Both the position numbers and the translations under genes were made by a program. Under the pieces are notes generated by a model. That model ran no database searches and was not told the DNA's origin. It was given only the letters and a program-made list of their open reading frames with translations. DNA of 64,000 bases from Verrucomicrobiota bacterium (lineage in GTDB: Bacteria > Verrucomicrobiota > Verrucomicrobiia > Verrucomicrobiales > Akkermansiaceae), in NCBI GenBank assembly GCA_017301995.1, contig JAFLEH010000022.1:1-64000 (forward strand). The letters run 5' to 3'. Within the stretch, counting starts at the first letter, position 1; each line of letters starts with the position of its first letter. Shown here one piece after another: positions 1 through 9,190 of this stretch.

Positions 1-305
1 ACCCCATACAACCCCGGCCCGGAGGGGCGTCGCGACCCTGTCCCGATCCTCCTTCGGCCGGAAAGTGGGGGGCTAACATTAACTTGAAAACAGCCTAACA
101 CTGTCCAATGTACCGTAAGGGGCTCAGGCATCAAGGTGGTGAGTGGCCTAACCGGACCGCATCCGCGAAACGGGTCGCGCTCTCCAAGGTTACCAACCCG
201 CAATCGTCAATCCAGGCGACCCCTTATTTCAGGATCAGTCGTTTGCAGGACGCGCGGTTGCGGGTTTTGATTTTGACTTACGAAGCCCGGGTTCTCCAAA
301 CGCAA

Positions 306-346
306 GCGGCCAAGGCGGTGACATGGGGTCACGCATCCTTGGCCGC
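306..346 (-). terminator. Hairpin downstream of the Cys-Pro heptad gene
   Basis: A perfect 10-bp inverted repeat (GCGGCCAAGG at 306-315, CCTTGGCCGC at 337-346) encloses a second 5-bp inverted repeat (GTGAC at 318-322, GTCAC at 328-332). It lies about 35 bp after the stop codon of the giant minus-strand gene. There is no clear T-run, so this may be an mRNA 3'-end stabilising hairpin or a Rho-linked structure and not a classical intrinsic terminator. The rest of 1-379 holds no gene I can support. Confidence 0.5.
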
Positions 347-379
347 GTTGGGTTTGGGTTTTTGGGAGGTATCAACCGA

Positions 380-3300
380 TCACGGGCATTGTCCGGTGGC
401 ATCCGGGCAGGCCGTGGACATGTGCGGGCACACGGTGGAAACGGTCGGACACTGGGTCTGGACCGATGTGCCGCACTCGGTGACGGTACCCGGACGGATG
501 GTGGGGCCGCAGGCGGTATTGGTCGGACACAGTGTGGTGCGGGTTGGGCAGGTCGTTTCCTGCATCGGGCACTGGGTTTGCACGGTCGGGCAGTTGGTCG
601 CGACGGTCGGGCAGAGTGTCTGCTGCGGCGCGCATTCGGTCGGGACGCCGGGGGTCATGGTTGAGCCGCCACACGTCGCAGGGTTGAACGGGCAATGCGT
701 CGGCATCTCCGGGCAGGTGGTCTGCTGGACCGGGCATTCCGTTTGCACCTGCGGACACTGGGTGGCTACCGTCGGGCATTCCGTTTGCACCTGATAGCAC
801 TCGGTTGCCACGCCGGGGATAATGGTCGGTTGCTGGCAGTCCGGGGTCATCGGGCAATGCGTTGGCATCTCCGGGCAAGTTGTCTGCTGGATGGGGCACA
901 ACGTGGCCGCCTGTGGGCAGGTGGTTTGCTGGGCCGGGCATTCGGTTGCCACTTCCGGACAGGTGGTTTGTTGGAGCGGGCACTCGGTGGGCACATCCGG
1001 ACAGGTGGTAAGGTTGACCGGGCATTGGGTTGCCACCTGCGGGCATTGGGTTGCCACCTGAGGACATTGGGTCGGGACCTGCGGGGTGTAGGTCGGTCCG
1101 CATTGACCGGCCACAACCGGACAGATGGTGGGATCCTGCGCCGGGCAGTGGGTGGCTTGTTTCGGGCACTGTGTCTGCTGGATCGGGCAAACGGTGAAGT
1201 CAGCCGGACCGCTCGGGCACTGGGTCGGATTAGCCGCGCTCGGGCACTGCGTGGGTTGGTTCGAGCACTCGGTGGTCGTTCCGGAGCACTGGGTGGCGGT
1301 GAGCGGGCAGGTGGTGACGGTCACCGGGCACTCGGTCGTTTTCTCCGGGCAGGTGGTGGTGGACACCGGGCACTGCGTCGGCACAGTGGCGGGGCATTGC
1401 GTGGGAATCTGCGGGCAGGTCGTCTGGTGGGTGGGACACTCAGTGGCGGACACCGGGCACGCGGTGGCGATCTGCGGGCAGGCCGTCTGGACAACCGGGC
1501 AGTGGGTTTGCTCAGTCGGGCACTCGGTGGCGCTGGAGGCGCAGGTGGTCACCGTGGCCGGACAGGTCGTCTGGTGAACCGGGCACTCCGTTTGCTTGGA
1601 CGGGCAGGCGGTTTGGACGGCCGGGCAGGTCGTTTGGGCGATCGGGCATTCCGTTTGCTTGGCGGGGCAGGTGGTCTGGACCGCCGGGCAGGTCGTTTGC
1701 TGGACCGGGCACTGGGTGGCGTTGGCCGGGCATTCGGTGGCCGTTTGCGGGCACTGGGTGGCCACTTGCGGGCAATAGGTGGCCGCTCCGGTGGCGCACT
1801 GGGTCGGCTGCGTCACACATTGGGTCGGCTCCTGGATGCACTCGGTGACCAGTCGCGGGCACTCGGTGGTGACGCGCGGGCACTCGGTTTGCAGGGTCGG
1901 GCAGGAGGTCTGCGCGACCGGGCATTCGGTGGCCACCTGCGGGCAGGAGGTCGCCTTGGTCGGGCAATTGGTCGGTGCCTGCGGGCAATGGGTGACCACT
2001 TGCGGGCACGAAGTGGTGACCTGCGGACAGGTCGTCTGCGAGACCGGGCATTGCGTGGTATCACGCGGGCAGTGGGTGGTTTCCTGCGGGCAAGTGGTGA
2101 CCACCACCGGGCATTCGGTTTCGGCCGCCGGGCATTCGGTAGCCACCGTGGAGCAAACCGTGACGGTTGCCGGGCAGGTTGTCTGGTTCACCGGGCATTC
2201 GGTTTGGGAAACCGGGCATTCGGTGGTGCTCCGCGGGCACTGCGTGGCAACTTGCGGGCAGGAGGTGGCCACGGTGGGGCACTGCGTGGCTACCGGCGTG
2301 GCCGGGCATTCCGTCGGCGTGGCCGGGCAGGCGGTCACGGTTCCGGTCGGGCACACGGTTTGCACGATGGGACATTGCGTGGCGACCGGTTGATCCGGAC
2401 AGCGGGTCGGTTCGGCCGGGCATTTGGTCGGGCTGATCGGACAGGCAGTCGGAGCGGTCGGGCAGAAGGTGGCGCCTTGCGGGCACTCGGTTTCCTTCTG
2501 CGGGCACTGGGTGGCTACCGGATCAAGCGGGCAAATGGTGGCGATGGCCGGGCATTTCGTCGCCTCACGCGGGCACTCGGTTTGCTTGGACGGGCAAACC
2601 GTCTGCTGGACCGGGCAGTTGGTGGGCGATTGCGGGCAAATGGTCACCTGGCCGGCCGCACCCACGCAAATCGTGGTGGTTTGCGGGCAGGTGGTTTGCT
2701 GGACCGGGCAGAGGGTCTGATGGGCCGGGCACTGCGTATCCGCGGTGGGACATTCGGTGGGAACATCTCCCGGGCACTGCGTCGGAATCACCGGACACGT
2801 CGTCTGGCTGGCCGGGCATTCGGTCTGAACGGCCGGGCAGGATGTTTGCTGCGCGGGGCAGGTGGTGGGAGCCTGCGGGCACCTTGTTGCCATTTCAGGA
2901 CACTTGGTGGCGATCTGCGGGCACTGCGTGGGCACTTCCGGGCAGAAGGTGGCGCCTTGCGGGCACATCGTCTGCTGCTGCGGGCAGTGGGTTTGCTCAA
3001 CCGGGCAAACGGTGGTGACCGCCGGGCATTGCGTCTCGACCGCCGGGCATTGCGTGGCCACGGGATCGGGCGAGCAAATGGTCGGCTGGGCCGGGCACTT
3101 CGTCGTTTCACGCGGGCAGTTGGTTTGAACCGCCGGGCAGTTGGTTTGGGCCACCGGGCATTGGGTCGCAACTTCGACCGGGCACTGGGTGGGCACCTTC
3201 GGGCATTCGGTGGCCACCGTTGGGCAGAAGGTGGCACCCTGCGGGCACTGCGTGGTGATGATCGGGCACTTGGTCGGCTCGTGGGTACACTCGGTTTCCC

Positions 3301-5263
3301 GGACCGGGCAGGAGGTGGCCTGCTCGGGGCACTGGGTTTCCGCCCTCGGGCAGTAGGTGGGAACCTGCGGGCAGGCGGTGGCCTTGTCCGGACACTCGGT
3401 CGCCACGATCACTTCGGGGCACACCGTGGCGTGCACCGGGCAGCGGGTGACCGCCTGCGGGCAGAAGGTCACTTTGGACGGGCATTCGGTCGGCACCTGC
3501 GGGCAGGTGGTCGCACCGGTGGGATCCGGGCAAAGCGTCTGCTGGCCGGAGCAGGATGTCAGCGTGGTGGTGCAAACGGTTTGCTCCAGCGGGCACTGCG
3601 TGGCCATCCGCGGGCACTCGGTGACCACTTTCGGACAAATCGTCATCGAGGTGGCCGACGGGCAGGTCGTTTCAAACTGCGGGCATTGGGTTTGGACCTG
3701 CGGGCAGGCGGTGTGTTGGACCGGGCAAGTCGTGGCCTTCACCGGGCAGGTGGTCGGATTCACCGGGCAAACGGTGGACTGCGGCGGGCACTGGGTGGTC
3801 AGATTCGGGCAAACGGTCGGCTCGGTCACGCAAACCGACGGCAGGTTCGGACAAATGGTCTGGATCTGCGGGCAGGAAGTCTGCTGCACCGGGCACTGGG
3901 TGGGCAGGTCGGGCATGGTCGTCGCGCAGGCCGAGTTGACCGGGCAGTGGGTGGTGCTCTGCGGGCAAACCGTGTCAACGCGCGGACATTCGGTGGGCAT
4001 CGCAACTTGCGGGCAGACGGTGACCGTGATCGGGCATTTCGTCTGATTGACCGGGCAGTTGGTCACTTGCGCCGGGCAGAAGGTCGAGCGGGTCGGGCAA
4101 CTCGTCGCGGCTGTCGGGCAGACGGTCTGCAACGACACACACTGGGTCGCCGCGGCAACCGTGCAGGTGGTGGCCGCTCCGATATCCGCCGGGCAGACGG
4201 TCAGCTTGCGCGGGCATTGGGTTTGCTGGCGCGGGCACTCGGTGGGGCTGACCACGGCCGGGCAGGTGGTCGCGGAAACCGGACAAACTGTCACCTTGGA
4301 GGGGCAGGTCGTCGATTGCGTCGGACATGAGGTGACCCTTGCCGGGCAGAAAGTCGTTTTGGTCGGACATTGGGTCGGGACCTGCGGGCAATACGTGGGA
4401 CCCTGCGGGCAAGCGGTGAGCTGGGTAATGCACGCCGTGACCCGAACCGGGCACTTGGTCATGATTTGCGGGCAGGATGTGGACCTCGCCGGGCAATTGG
4501 TCTGCTGCACCGGGCAACGCGTAGGCTGGTCCGCCGGGCACTGGGTCAGCACCTGCGGGCATTGCGTGGCGCTCTTCGGGCATTGGGTCGGGGAAACCGG
4601 ACAAACCGTGATCACCGACGCGCATTTGGTGGCACTCTTCGGGCAAAGGGTCACGGCTCCACCGCAGAAGGTGGGGGCCGCGACGGCGGTACAGATCGTG
4701 GCCTGGACCGGGCAGGATGTCACCACGGTCGGGCACTGGGTCTTGGCGGTGGAACAAGCGGTCAACTGGATCGGGCAGGTGGTTGCGACGGCCACGTTCG
4801 GGCATACCGTCACCACATTCTGCACGCAAACCGTCGCTTTCGCCGGACACCCGGTTACCTGTACCGGACAAACCGTCGCCGAGGCGGGAAAAATCGTCGG
4901 CTTGATGATCTTGTCGGCCGCCACCATACGCAGGATACGGCTTTTTGGGGTGGGTTCCCCGGGAATCTGGATGAACGCCACATGCTTTCCGGCATGGAAA
5001 TACTGGGTGGCGCTGGGGATCGGAATCCACTCACCCGCGCCCGTGCGGGCTTCGGGATCAAAGTATTCCGGGTAATAGTTGCCGTCCTCGGCAGCTTCAA
5101 AGCTGAGTTGGACCGAAGGCGGGGAAGCGTCGTCGATGGCCGCTCTGAATTCGGGTTCCGCATGGGACTGGAACCAGAACAGGCCGCCGACACACAAGCC
5201 GGCCACCAAGGCCACCCGCGTTAGCAGCGGCCTCAGGGTTTTGAGTTGTTCGGTAAATGACAT
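380..5263 (-). CDS. Giant membrane-anchored Cys-Pro heptad-repeat protein
   Basis: This 1627-residue protein is not a family I recognise. Residues 1-14 are polar, 15-33 form one hydrophobic membrane segment or uncleaved signal, and 34-130 form a non-repeated extracytoplasmic region rich in acidic and aromatic residues. From residue 132 to the end the sequence is a nearly unbroken heptad, consensus C-P-x-x-x-T-x, about 210 times. Most repeats have Cys at position 1, Pro at 2 and Thr at 6; occasional units are 8-9 residues long (for example CPQVAMPTE). Cys therefore makes up roughly one residue in seven, with no CxxCH haem motifs and no iron-sulfur spacing I can name. Export to an oxidising compartment and extensive disulfide cross-linking is an inference; a rigid stalk, sheath or metal-binding fibre are possible. 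The start is ATG with no Shine-Dalgarno. The long open frames on the opposite strand here arise from the 21-bp period. Confidence 0.85.
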   Translation of the reverse strand: MSFTEQLKTLRPLLTRVALVAGLCVGGLFWFQSHAEPEFRAAIDDASPPSVQLSFEAAEDGNYYPEYFDPEARTGAGEWIPIPSATQYFHAGKHVAFIQIPGEPTPKSRILRMVAADKIIKPTIFPASATVCPVQVTGCPAKATVCVQNVVTVCPNVAVATTCPIQLTACSTAKTQCPTVVTSCPVQATICTAVAAPTFCGGAVTLCPKSATKCASVITVCPVSPTQCPKSATQCPQVLTQCPADQPTRCPVQQTNCPARSTSCPQIMTKCPVRVTACITQLTACPQGPTYCPQVPTQCPTKTTFCPARVTSCPTQSTTCPSKVTVCPVSATTCPAVVSPTECPRQQTQCPRKLTVCPADIGAATTCTVAAATQCVSLQTVCPTAATSCPTRSTFCPAQVTNCPVNQTKCPITVTVCPQVAMPTECPRVDTVCPQSTTHCPVNSACATTMPDLPTQCPVQQTSCPQIQTICPNLPSVCVTEPTVCPNLTTQCPPQSTVCPVNPTTCPVKATTCPVQHTACPQVQTQCPQFETTCPSATSMTICPKVVTECPRMATQCPLEQTVCTTTLTSCSGQQTLCPDPTGATTCPQVPTECPSKVTFCPQAVTRCPVHATVCPEVIVATECPDKATACPQVPTYCPRAETQCPEQATSCPVRETECTHEPTKCPIITTQCPQGATFCPTVATECPKVPTQCPVEVATQCPVAQTNCPAVQTNCPRETTKCPAQPTICSPDPVATQCPAVETQCPAVTTVCPVEQTHCPQQQTMCPQGATFCPEVPTQCPQIATKCPEMATRCPQAPTTCPAQQTSCPAVQTECPASQTTCPVIPTQCPGDVPTECPTADTQCPAHQTLCPVQQTTCPQTTTICVGAAGQVTICPQSPTNCPVQQTVCPSKQTECPREATKCPAIATICPLDPVATQCPQKETECPQGATFCPTAPTACPISPTKCPAEPTRCPDQPVATQCPIVQTVCPTGTVTACPATPTECPATPVATQCPTVATSCPQVATQCPRSTTECPVSQTECPVNQTTCPATVTVCSTVATECPAAETECPVVVTTCPQETTHCPRDTTQCPVSQTTCPQVTTSCPQVVTHCPQAPTNCPTKATSCPQVATECPVAQTSCPTLQTECPRVTTECPRLVTECIQEPTQCVTQPTQCATGAATYCPQVATQCPQTATECPANATQCPVQQTTCPAVQTTCPAKQTECPIAQTTCPAVQTACPSKQTECPVHQTTCPATVTTCASSATECPTEQTHCPVVQTACPQIATACPVSATECPTHQTTCPQIPTQCPATVPTQCPVSTTTCPEKTTECPVTVTTCPLTATQCSGTTTECSNQPTQCPSAANPTQCPSGPADFTVCPIQQTQCPKQATHCPAQDPTICPVVAGQCGPTYTPQVPTQCPQVATQCPQVATQCPVNLTTCPDVPTECPLQQTTCPEVATECPAQQTTCPQAATLCPIQQTTCPEMPTHCPMTPDCQQPTIIPGVATECYQVQTECPTVATQCPQVQTECPVQQTTCPEMPTHCPFNPATCGGSTMTPGVPTECAPQQTLCPTVATNCPTVQTQCPMQETTCPTRTTLCPTNTACGPTIRPGTVTECGTSVQTQCPTVSTVCPHMSTACPDATGQCP

Positions 5264-5414
5264 GACAGTTTGGTGTTAGGTTTTGTTGGGGCACTGGAAA
5301 CATGTCGGCCGACGTCGAAAACGGTCGCCGCCGGGCGGGAGCGGGAAAAACGAAAAAAGGCGGAAAATACGCGTGAGACTGAAAACCTACGAAAACGGGT
5401 GGTCGGGTCAAGAA

Positions 5415-5440
5415 AAATCTTCATTATTTTGAGAAGATTT
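5415..5440. promoter_or_regulatory. AT-rich divergent intergenic region with inverted repeat
   Basis: The 319-bp gap between the heptad gene and the oxidoreductase operon turns AT-rich around 5400-5470, unlike its GC-rich flanks. It holds a perfect 8-bp inverted repeat, AAATCTTC at 5415-5422 and GAAGATTT at 5433-5440, with a 10-nt spacer. The two genes diverge, so promoters for both should lie here and the repeat is a candidate operator. No promoter hexamers are assigned. Confidence 0.35.
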
Positions 5441-5582
5441 GATTTCATTATGGCAATATATGCGGATTTTGTTTTTGGACCGATCCATGGAAGATAGGCA
5501 CAAACGGTCCCGGATCGTTGAAACAAAAGGAAAGATCCGAGAAACTCCGAGCGTTCCGGACTTCTTGAACCCACCGGAATTT

Positions 5583-6815
5583 ATGAACGACTCCCGATTT
5601 TCCAGCCTCAACCGCCGCCGATTCCTCGGCTCCACCCTGGCAACCTCCGCTGTTGGCAGCCTGCTCGGCCCGCTCGTCGCCCAAACACCCGCTCCCGCCG
5701 CCCCGCCGATCACCCGCAAAATCAAGCTCGGCCTGATCGGCTGCGGCGGCCGCGGCGCATGGCTCGGCGGGCTGTTCAAGAACCACGGCGGCTTCGAAAT
5801 CCACGCCACCGCCGACTATTTTCAAGACAAGGCCGACAACGCGGGCAACGCGCTCGGCGTGGACAAGGCCCGCCGGTTTTCCGGTCTCGGAGCCTATCAG
5901 AAACTCATCGCCAGCGGCTGTGAGGCGGTCACCGTGGTCAACATCCCGCGCTTCCACGCCACCCACGCCCGCGCCGCCATCGACGCCGGCCTCCACGTCT
6001 ATGCCGCCAAACCGGTGGCCGTCGATGTCCCCGGCGCGCTCGCCGTCGAGGCGGCCGGCAAACTCGCCACCTCGAAAAAACTCGTCTATCTGGTGGACTA
6101 TCAGATTCCCACCGACCCGGTGAACCTGGAAGTCGTCAAGCGCATCCACGCCGGCGGCCTCGGCAAGCTGATGCACATCGATAGCTTCGGCTTCAGCGGC
6201 ACCTGGCCCGATCCCGCCGACCGCCACCCGGAAAACCTGCTGCGCGGCGGAAACTGGCTGACCGCCATCCCGCTTTCCGGGGATTTCATCGTGGAATATT
6301 CCATCCACACCATCGACGCCGTGCTGTGGGCGGTCGGCAAGCGCCCGATCAAGGCCACCGGCCGTTGCCGCCGCTGCCGGCCGAACGCCCAGGGCGACGG
6401 CCGCGAGGTCTATCTGGTCAACTACGAGTTCGACGACGGACTCGCCTGGACCCACCGTTGCCAGGCGCTGCGAAACGGCGAGGACGATATCATCCGCGCC
6501 ACGGTTTATGGCGATGCCGCCCACGCGCTCATCAACTACTGGGGACGCTCCTATCTGCGGGGCGGCAAACAGCAGTTCGGCGGCGGCCCGGTGGAGGGAC
6601 TCTATAACAAAGGCGCGGAGCGGAACATCGCCGCGTTCTATCAGCAGGTCATCGCCGGCCAGTGCGACAACCCCACCCCGCGCCAGGCGTCCGACGACGC
6701 CCTCACCGCCATCCTCGGCCGCGAGGCGTCCGCGCGCGGCACCGAGCTGACCATGGAGGCGCTCATCGCCGAAAACAAGGCGCTCGAACTCGACATGACC
6801 GGTCTCGCTCCCTAA
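5583..6815 (+). CDS. Tat-exported Gfo/Idh/MocA family oxidoreductase
   Basis: The 410-residue protein starts with a twin-arginine signal (LNRRRFLGST near residues 9-18) followed by a hydrophobic stretch. An N-terminal Rossmann fold follows, with the dinucleotide-binding motif GLIGCGGRG. The usual EKP signature of the family is AKP here (YAAKPVAVD), so the lysine is kept and the glutamate replaced. The C-terminal half carries the conserved SIHTIDAVLWA block. The family reduces or oxidises sugars and sugar derivatives with NAD(P). The Tat signal means a folded, cofactor-loaded enzyme outside the cytoplasm. I chose the internal ATG at 5583 because it places the RR motif near the N terminus; the frame is open upstream. 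It heads a tight three-gene set with the next two genes. Substrate cannot be read from sequence. Confidence 0.87.
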   Translation: MNDSRFSSLNRRRFLGSTLATSAVGSLLGPLVAQTPAPAAPPITRKIKLGLIGCGGRGAWLGGLFKNHGGFEIHATADYFQDKADNAGNALGVDKARRFSGLGAYQKLIASGCEAVTVVNIPRFHATHARAAIDAGLHVYAAKPVAVDVPGALAVEAAGKLATSKKLVYLVDYQIPTDPVNLEVVKRIHAGGLGKLMHIDSFGFSGTWPDPADRHPENLLRGGNWLTAIPLSGDFIVEYSIHTIDAVLWAVGKRPIKATGRCRRCRPNAQGDGREVYLVNYEFDDGLAWTHRCQALRNGEDDIIRATVYGDAAHALINYWGRSYLRGGKQQFGGGPVEGLYNKGAERNIAAFYQQVIAGQCDNPTPRQASDDALTAILGREASARGTELTMEALIAENKALELDMTGLAP

Positions 6816-6833
6816 CCCTAACCGCATAATCCC

Positions 6834-7676
6834 ATGAACCGCCGGTCGTTTCTCGTCCGCGGCGGCGCGGCCCTGACCGCCGCCTCGCTCCCGCCCCTGG
6901 CCTGGGGTGAATCCGCCCCCAAGCCCGCCATCCGCTTCGGCGCCTGCGTCGTCGGCCTGCCGCAGGCCCGCGAGGCGGGGCTCGAAGGCATCGAACCCGG
7001 CGTCGGCGGCCCGGCCGATTTGTTGGATATTTCGAAACCGGAGGTCCGCCAGCGCTACCACGCGCAGATGAAGGAAACCGGCCTGGAAGTCTGCTCGCTG
7101 ATGATGGGGTTGCTCAATTCCAACCCGCTGGCCACCGACCCGCGCGGACCGGCCTGGCTGGACCAAAGCATCGACGCCGCCCGCGACCTCGGCGCGAAGG
7201 TGATCCTGGTGGCGTTCTTCGGTGCGGGCGATCTTCTGGATGGAAAAAACCAACTCAAGGAAGCCGAGGCGGACGAGGTGGTGCGGCGGCTCAAGGCGGC
7301 CGCACCCAAGGCGAAGGAAGCCGGCGTGATCCTCGGCATCGAAAACATGCTCAACGGCGAGCAGAACGCCCGCCTGCTGGACCGCATCAACCATGAGTCG
7401 GTCCGGGTTTACTACGATGTCTATAATACCGGCACCTCCAAGGGCCACAACGTTCCCGCCGACCTGAAGCTCCTGAAAGGCCGGCTCGCCCAACTCCATT
7501 TCAAAAACGGCCCCAAATACCTCGACGAGGAACCCGCCAAGTTCGAGCCCATCGCCGCCGCCGTTAGAGAAATCGGCTACCGCGGCTGGATCGTGTTGGA
7601 AACCTCCAGCCCGTCCGGCAATGCGGTCGCCGACGTCCGCCGCAACGCCGGATACCTCCGCAAACTCCTCGCCTGA
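6834..7676 (+). CDS. Tat-exported sugar phosphate isomerase/epimerase-like TIM-barrel protein
   Basis: A 280-residue protein with an N-terminal Tat-type signal (MNRRSFLVRGGAAL) ending near AWG at residue 25. The rest matches the xylose-isomerase-like TIM barrel fold (AP endonuclease 2 superfamily). Metal-ligand-type blocks are visible: GIENMLNG, VRVYYDVYN, LAQLHFKNGP and WIVLETSSP. Members act as sugar isomerases, epimerases or ketosugar lyases. It begins 18 bp after the oxidoreductase and ends 1 bp before the next start, so the three are almost certainly one operon. A periplasmic oxidise-then-rearrange sugar pathway, as in 3-keto-glycoside degradation, is a reasonable but unproven reading. 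Confidence 0.85.
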   Translation: MNRRSFLVRGGAALTAASLPPLAWGESAPKPAIRFGACVVGLPQAREAGLEGIEPGVGGPADLLDISKPEVRQRYHAQMKETGLEVCSLMMGLLNSNPLATDPRGPAWLDQSIDAARDLGAKVILVAFFGAGDLLDGKNQLKEAEADEVVRRLKAAAPKAKEAGVILGIENMLNGEQNARLLDRINHESVRVYYDVYNTGTSKGHNVPADLKLLKGRLAQLHFKNGPKYLDEEPAKFEPIAAAVREIGYRGWIVLETSSPSGNAVADVRRNAGYLRKLLA

Positions 7677-7677
7677 C

Positions 7678-9048
7678 ATGGACCCCGCCGCGCTCTATCA
7701 ACAACGCCTCGCCCGCTACACCACCACCCTGCGCGGCGGCATGGCCGACCGCGTGCCGCTGCGGCCCTTCGCCGCCGAGTTCTGCGCCAAATACGCCGGC
7801 CTCACCTGCCAGGATGTGGCCCACGATTACACCAAGGCCTACGAGGCGGTGATCCGCACCGGCCGCGACTTCGATTGGGACGCGATGGTCCCCAACATGG
7901 TCTGGGTCTGGACCGGCCTGGCCCAGGCGATGGGGCTCAAGTACTACGGCATCCCCGGCCTCCACATCCCCGCCGACGCCGGCTTCCAATACCACGAACC
8001 GCCCGAGGACGACGCCTTCATGCGCCCGGACGAATACGACGCGCTGATCGACGACCCCACCGCCTTTCTCCTCCACACCTGGCTCCCGCGCGTCTCCAAC
8101 GGCGACACCGTTTCCATCCTCAAGGGCGGCATGGCGATGATGCAATACTTCGGCACCATCGGCGGCCAGATCGACCGGATGAGAACCGAAAACGGCACCG
8201 TCCCGGCCATCGCCGGCATCCTCAAGGCGCCGCTCGACATCCTGGCCGACAAGTTCCGCGGCTATCTCGGCCTGCTCTCGGATCTGGAAACCCAGCCGGA
8301 CAAGGTGCTCGCGGCCTGCGAGGCGCTGGCGCCCCATCTCTATCAGGTCGCGCTCGACACCTCCGATCCCGCCGCCAACGCGCCTATCGGCTTCTGGATG
8401 CACCGCAGTTGCGTGCCCATGGTTTCGCCCCGCCATTTCTCGGAAATCTTCTGGCCCACCCTGCGGCCGATCATCGAGGAACTCTGGCGCCACGGCCGCC
8501 AGACGCTGTTTTATGCGGAGGGAAACTGGGACTATCATCTCGCCGATTTTGCGACCCTCCCGGCCCACAGCATCGTCTATCACATGGACCAGGCCGACCC
8601 CGCCAAGGTCTTCGCCAAACTCGGCGGACGCTTCTGCCTCTCCGGCGGCATCCCCAACGCGCTCCTCTCCTACGGCACCCCGGACAAGGTCCGCGCCAAG
8701 GTCCGGGAAATCCTCGACCTCTGCGCCCGCGACGGCGCCTATCTGATGGACGCAAGCGCCATCATCCAGAATGACGCCGCCACCGAGAACATGATCGCCC
8801 TCACCGAGGCCACCCTCGAACACGGCGTCTATTCCCGCGGTCACGCCCCGCCGCCGCCGGAACCGCTGCCCGCCCCGCAAACCATCGGCCGCCCCACCCG
8901 CACCGCCCCCGGCTCCGTCGAACCCTGGGACCGCGCCAAATCCCGCTGGCCCGACCCCACCGGCGACCCCCAACTCGTCAAATCCATCTGGTCCCAAACC
9001 GACGGCCTCGCCTACATGTTCGCCTGGCAAATGCTCGTCTCGTTCTGA
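7678..9048 (+). CDS. Uroporphyrinogen decarboxylase family protein
   Basis: The 456-residue protein has the URO-D TIM-barrel layout. It opens with a typical RMxxRxPVxP-like region (MADRVPLRPFAAEF), then has a central DTSDPAANAPIGFW segment and a late block, IVYHMDQADPAKVFAKLGG, that resembles the family's GNLDP-type region. It is cytoplasmic: no signal is seen. It lies outside any haem operon and is longer than HemE (about 350 residues). It more likely belongs to the large uncharacterised or corrinoid-methyltransferase-like branch (MtaA/CmuA) than to haem synthesis. The ATG at 7678 is 1 bp after the stop of the isomerase-like gene, implying coupled translation. The product ends with a proline-rich tail. 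Confidence 0.75.
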   Translation: MDPAALYQQRLARYTTTLRGGMADRVPLRPFAAEFCAKYAGLTCQDVAHDYTKAYEAVIRTGRDFDWDAMVPNMVWVWTGLAQAMGLKYYGIPGLHIPADAGFQYHEPPEDDAFMRPDEYDALIDDPTAFLLHTWLPRVSNGDTVSILKGGMAMMQYFGTIGGQIDRMRTENGTVPAIAGILKAPLDILADKFRGYLGLLSDLETQPDKVLAACEALAPHLYQVALDTSDPAANAPIGFWMHRSCVPMVSPRHFSEIFWPTLRPIIEELWRHGRQTLFYAEGNWDYHLADFATLPAHSIVYHMDQADPAKVFAKLGGRFCLSGGIPNALLSYGTPDKVRAKVREILDLCARDGAYLMDASAIIQNDAATENMIALTEATLEHGVYSRGHAPPPPEPLPAPQTIGRPTRTAPGSVEPWDRAKSRWPDPTGDPQLVKSIWSQTDGLAYMFAWQMLVSF

Positions 9049-9077
9049 AACGAGAGAGCGCTCCGTGGCTGGCGCAT

Positions 9078-9165
9078 CGTGGCTGGCGCGTCTCGCGCCA
9101 GTCCGTCTCTGGTGCGTCCCGCGCCGGATGGAGAATGATAAAGCCCCCAAACCCGCGCGAAGCAC
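9078..9165 (+). repeat. Dispersed palindromic repeat, copy A1
   Basis: This roughly 88-bp stretch is nearly identical to 11177-11264. It contains the inverted repeat CTGGCGCG-TCT-CGCGCCAG and continues with GGATGGAGAATGATAAAGCCCCC. It lies between the URO-D-family gene and the lipoprotein gene and is probably non-coding. Confidence 0.8.
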
Positions 9166-9190
9166 CACCACCCGATCCTCCGCCCCATCG

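Noticed and set aside
372..4330. Long open frames on both strands overlapping the heptad gene, including a 1211-codon plus-strand frame rich in Arg/Gly/Leu
   Set aside because: They follow from the 21-bp period and GC-rich codons of the heptad gene. None has a credible N-terminal signal or known composition, whereas the minus-strand frame has an ordinary N-terminal domain and membrane segment.
380..5263. CRISPR-like or satellite repeat array
   Set aside because: The period is 21 bp with no spacers, third positions vary freely, and the repeat pattern is conserved at the amino acid level.
5448..7679. 743-codon minus-strand frame opposite the oxidoreductase operon
   Set aside because: It is the reverse shadow of GC-rich genes on the plus strand, which have clear Tat signals and conserved motifs.
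7678..9048. Assignment as haem-pathway HemE
   Set aside because: The protein is about 100 residues too long, lies with sugar-type enzymes, and lacks the N-terminal HemE motif in its usual form.
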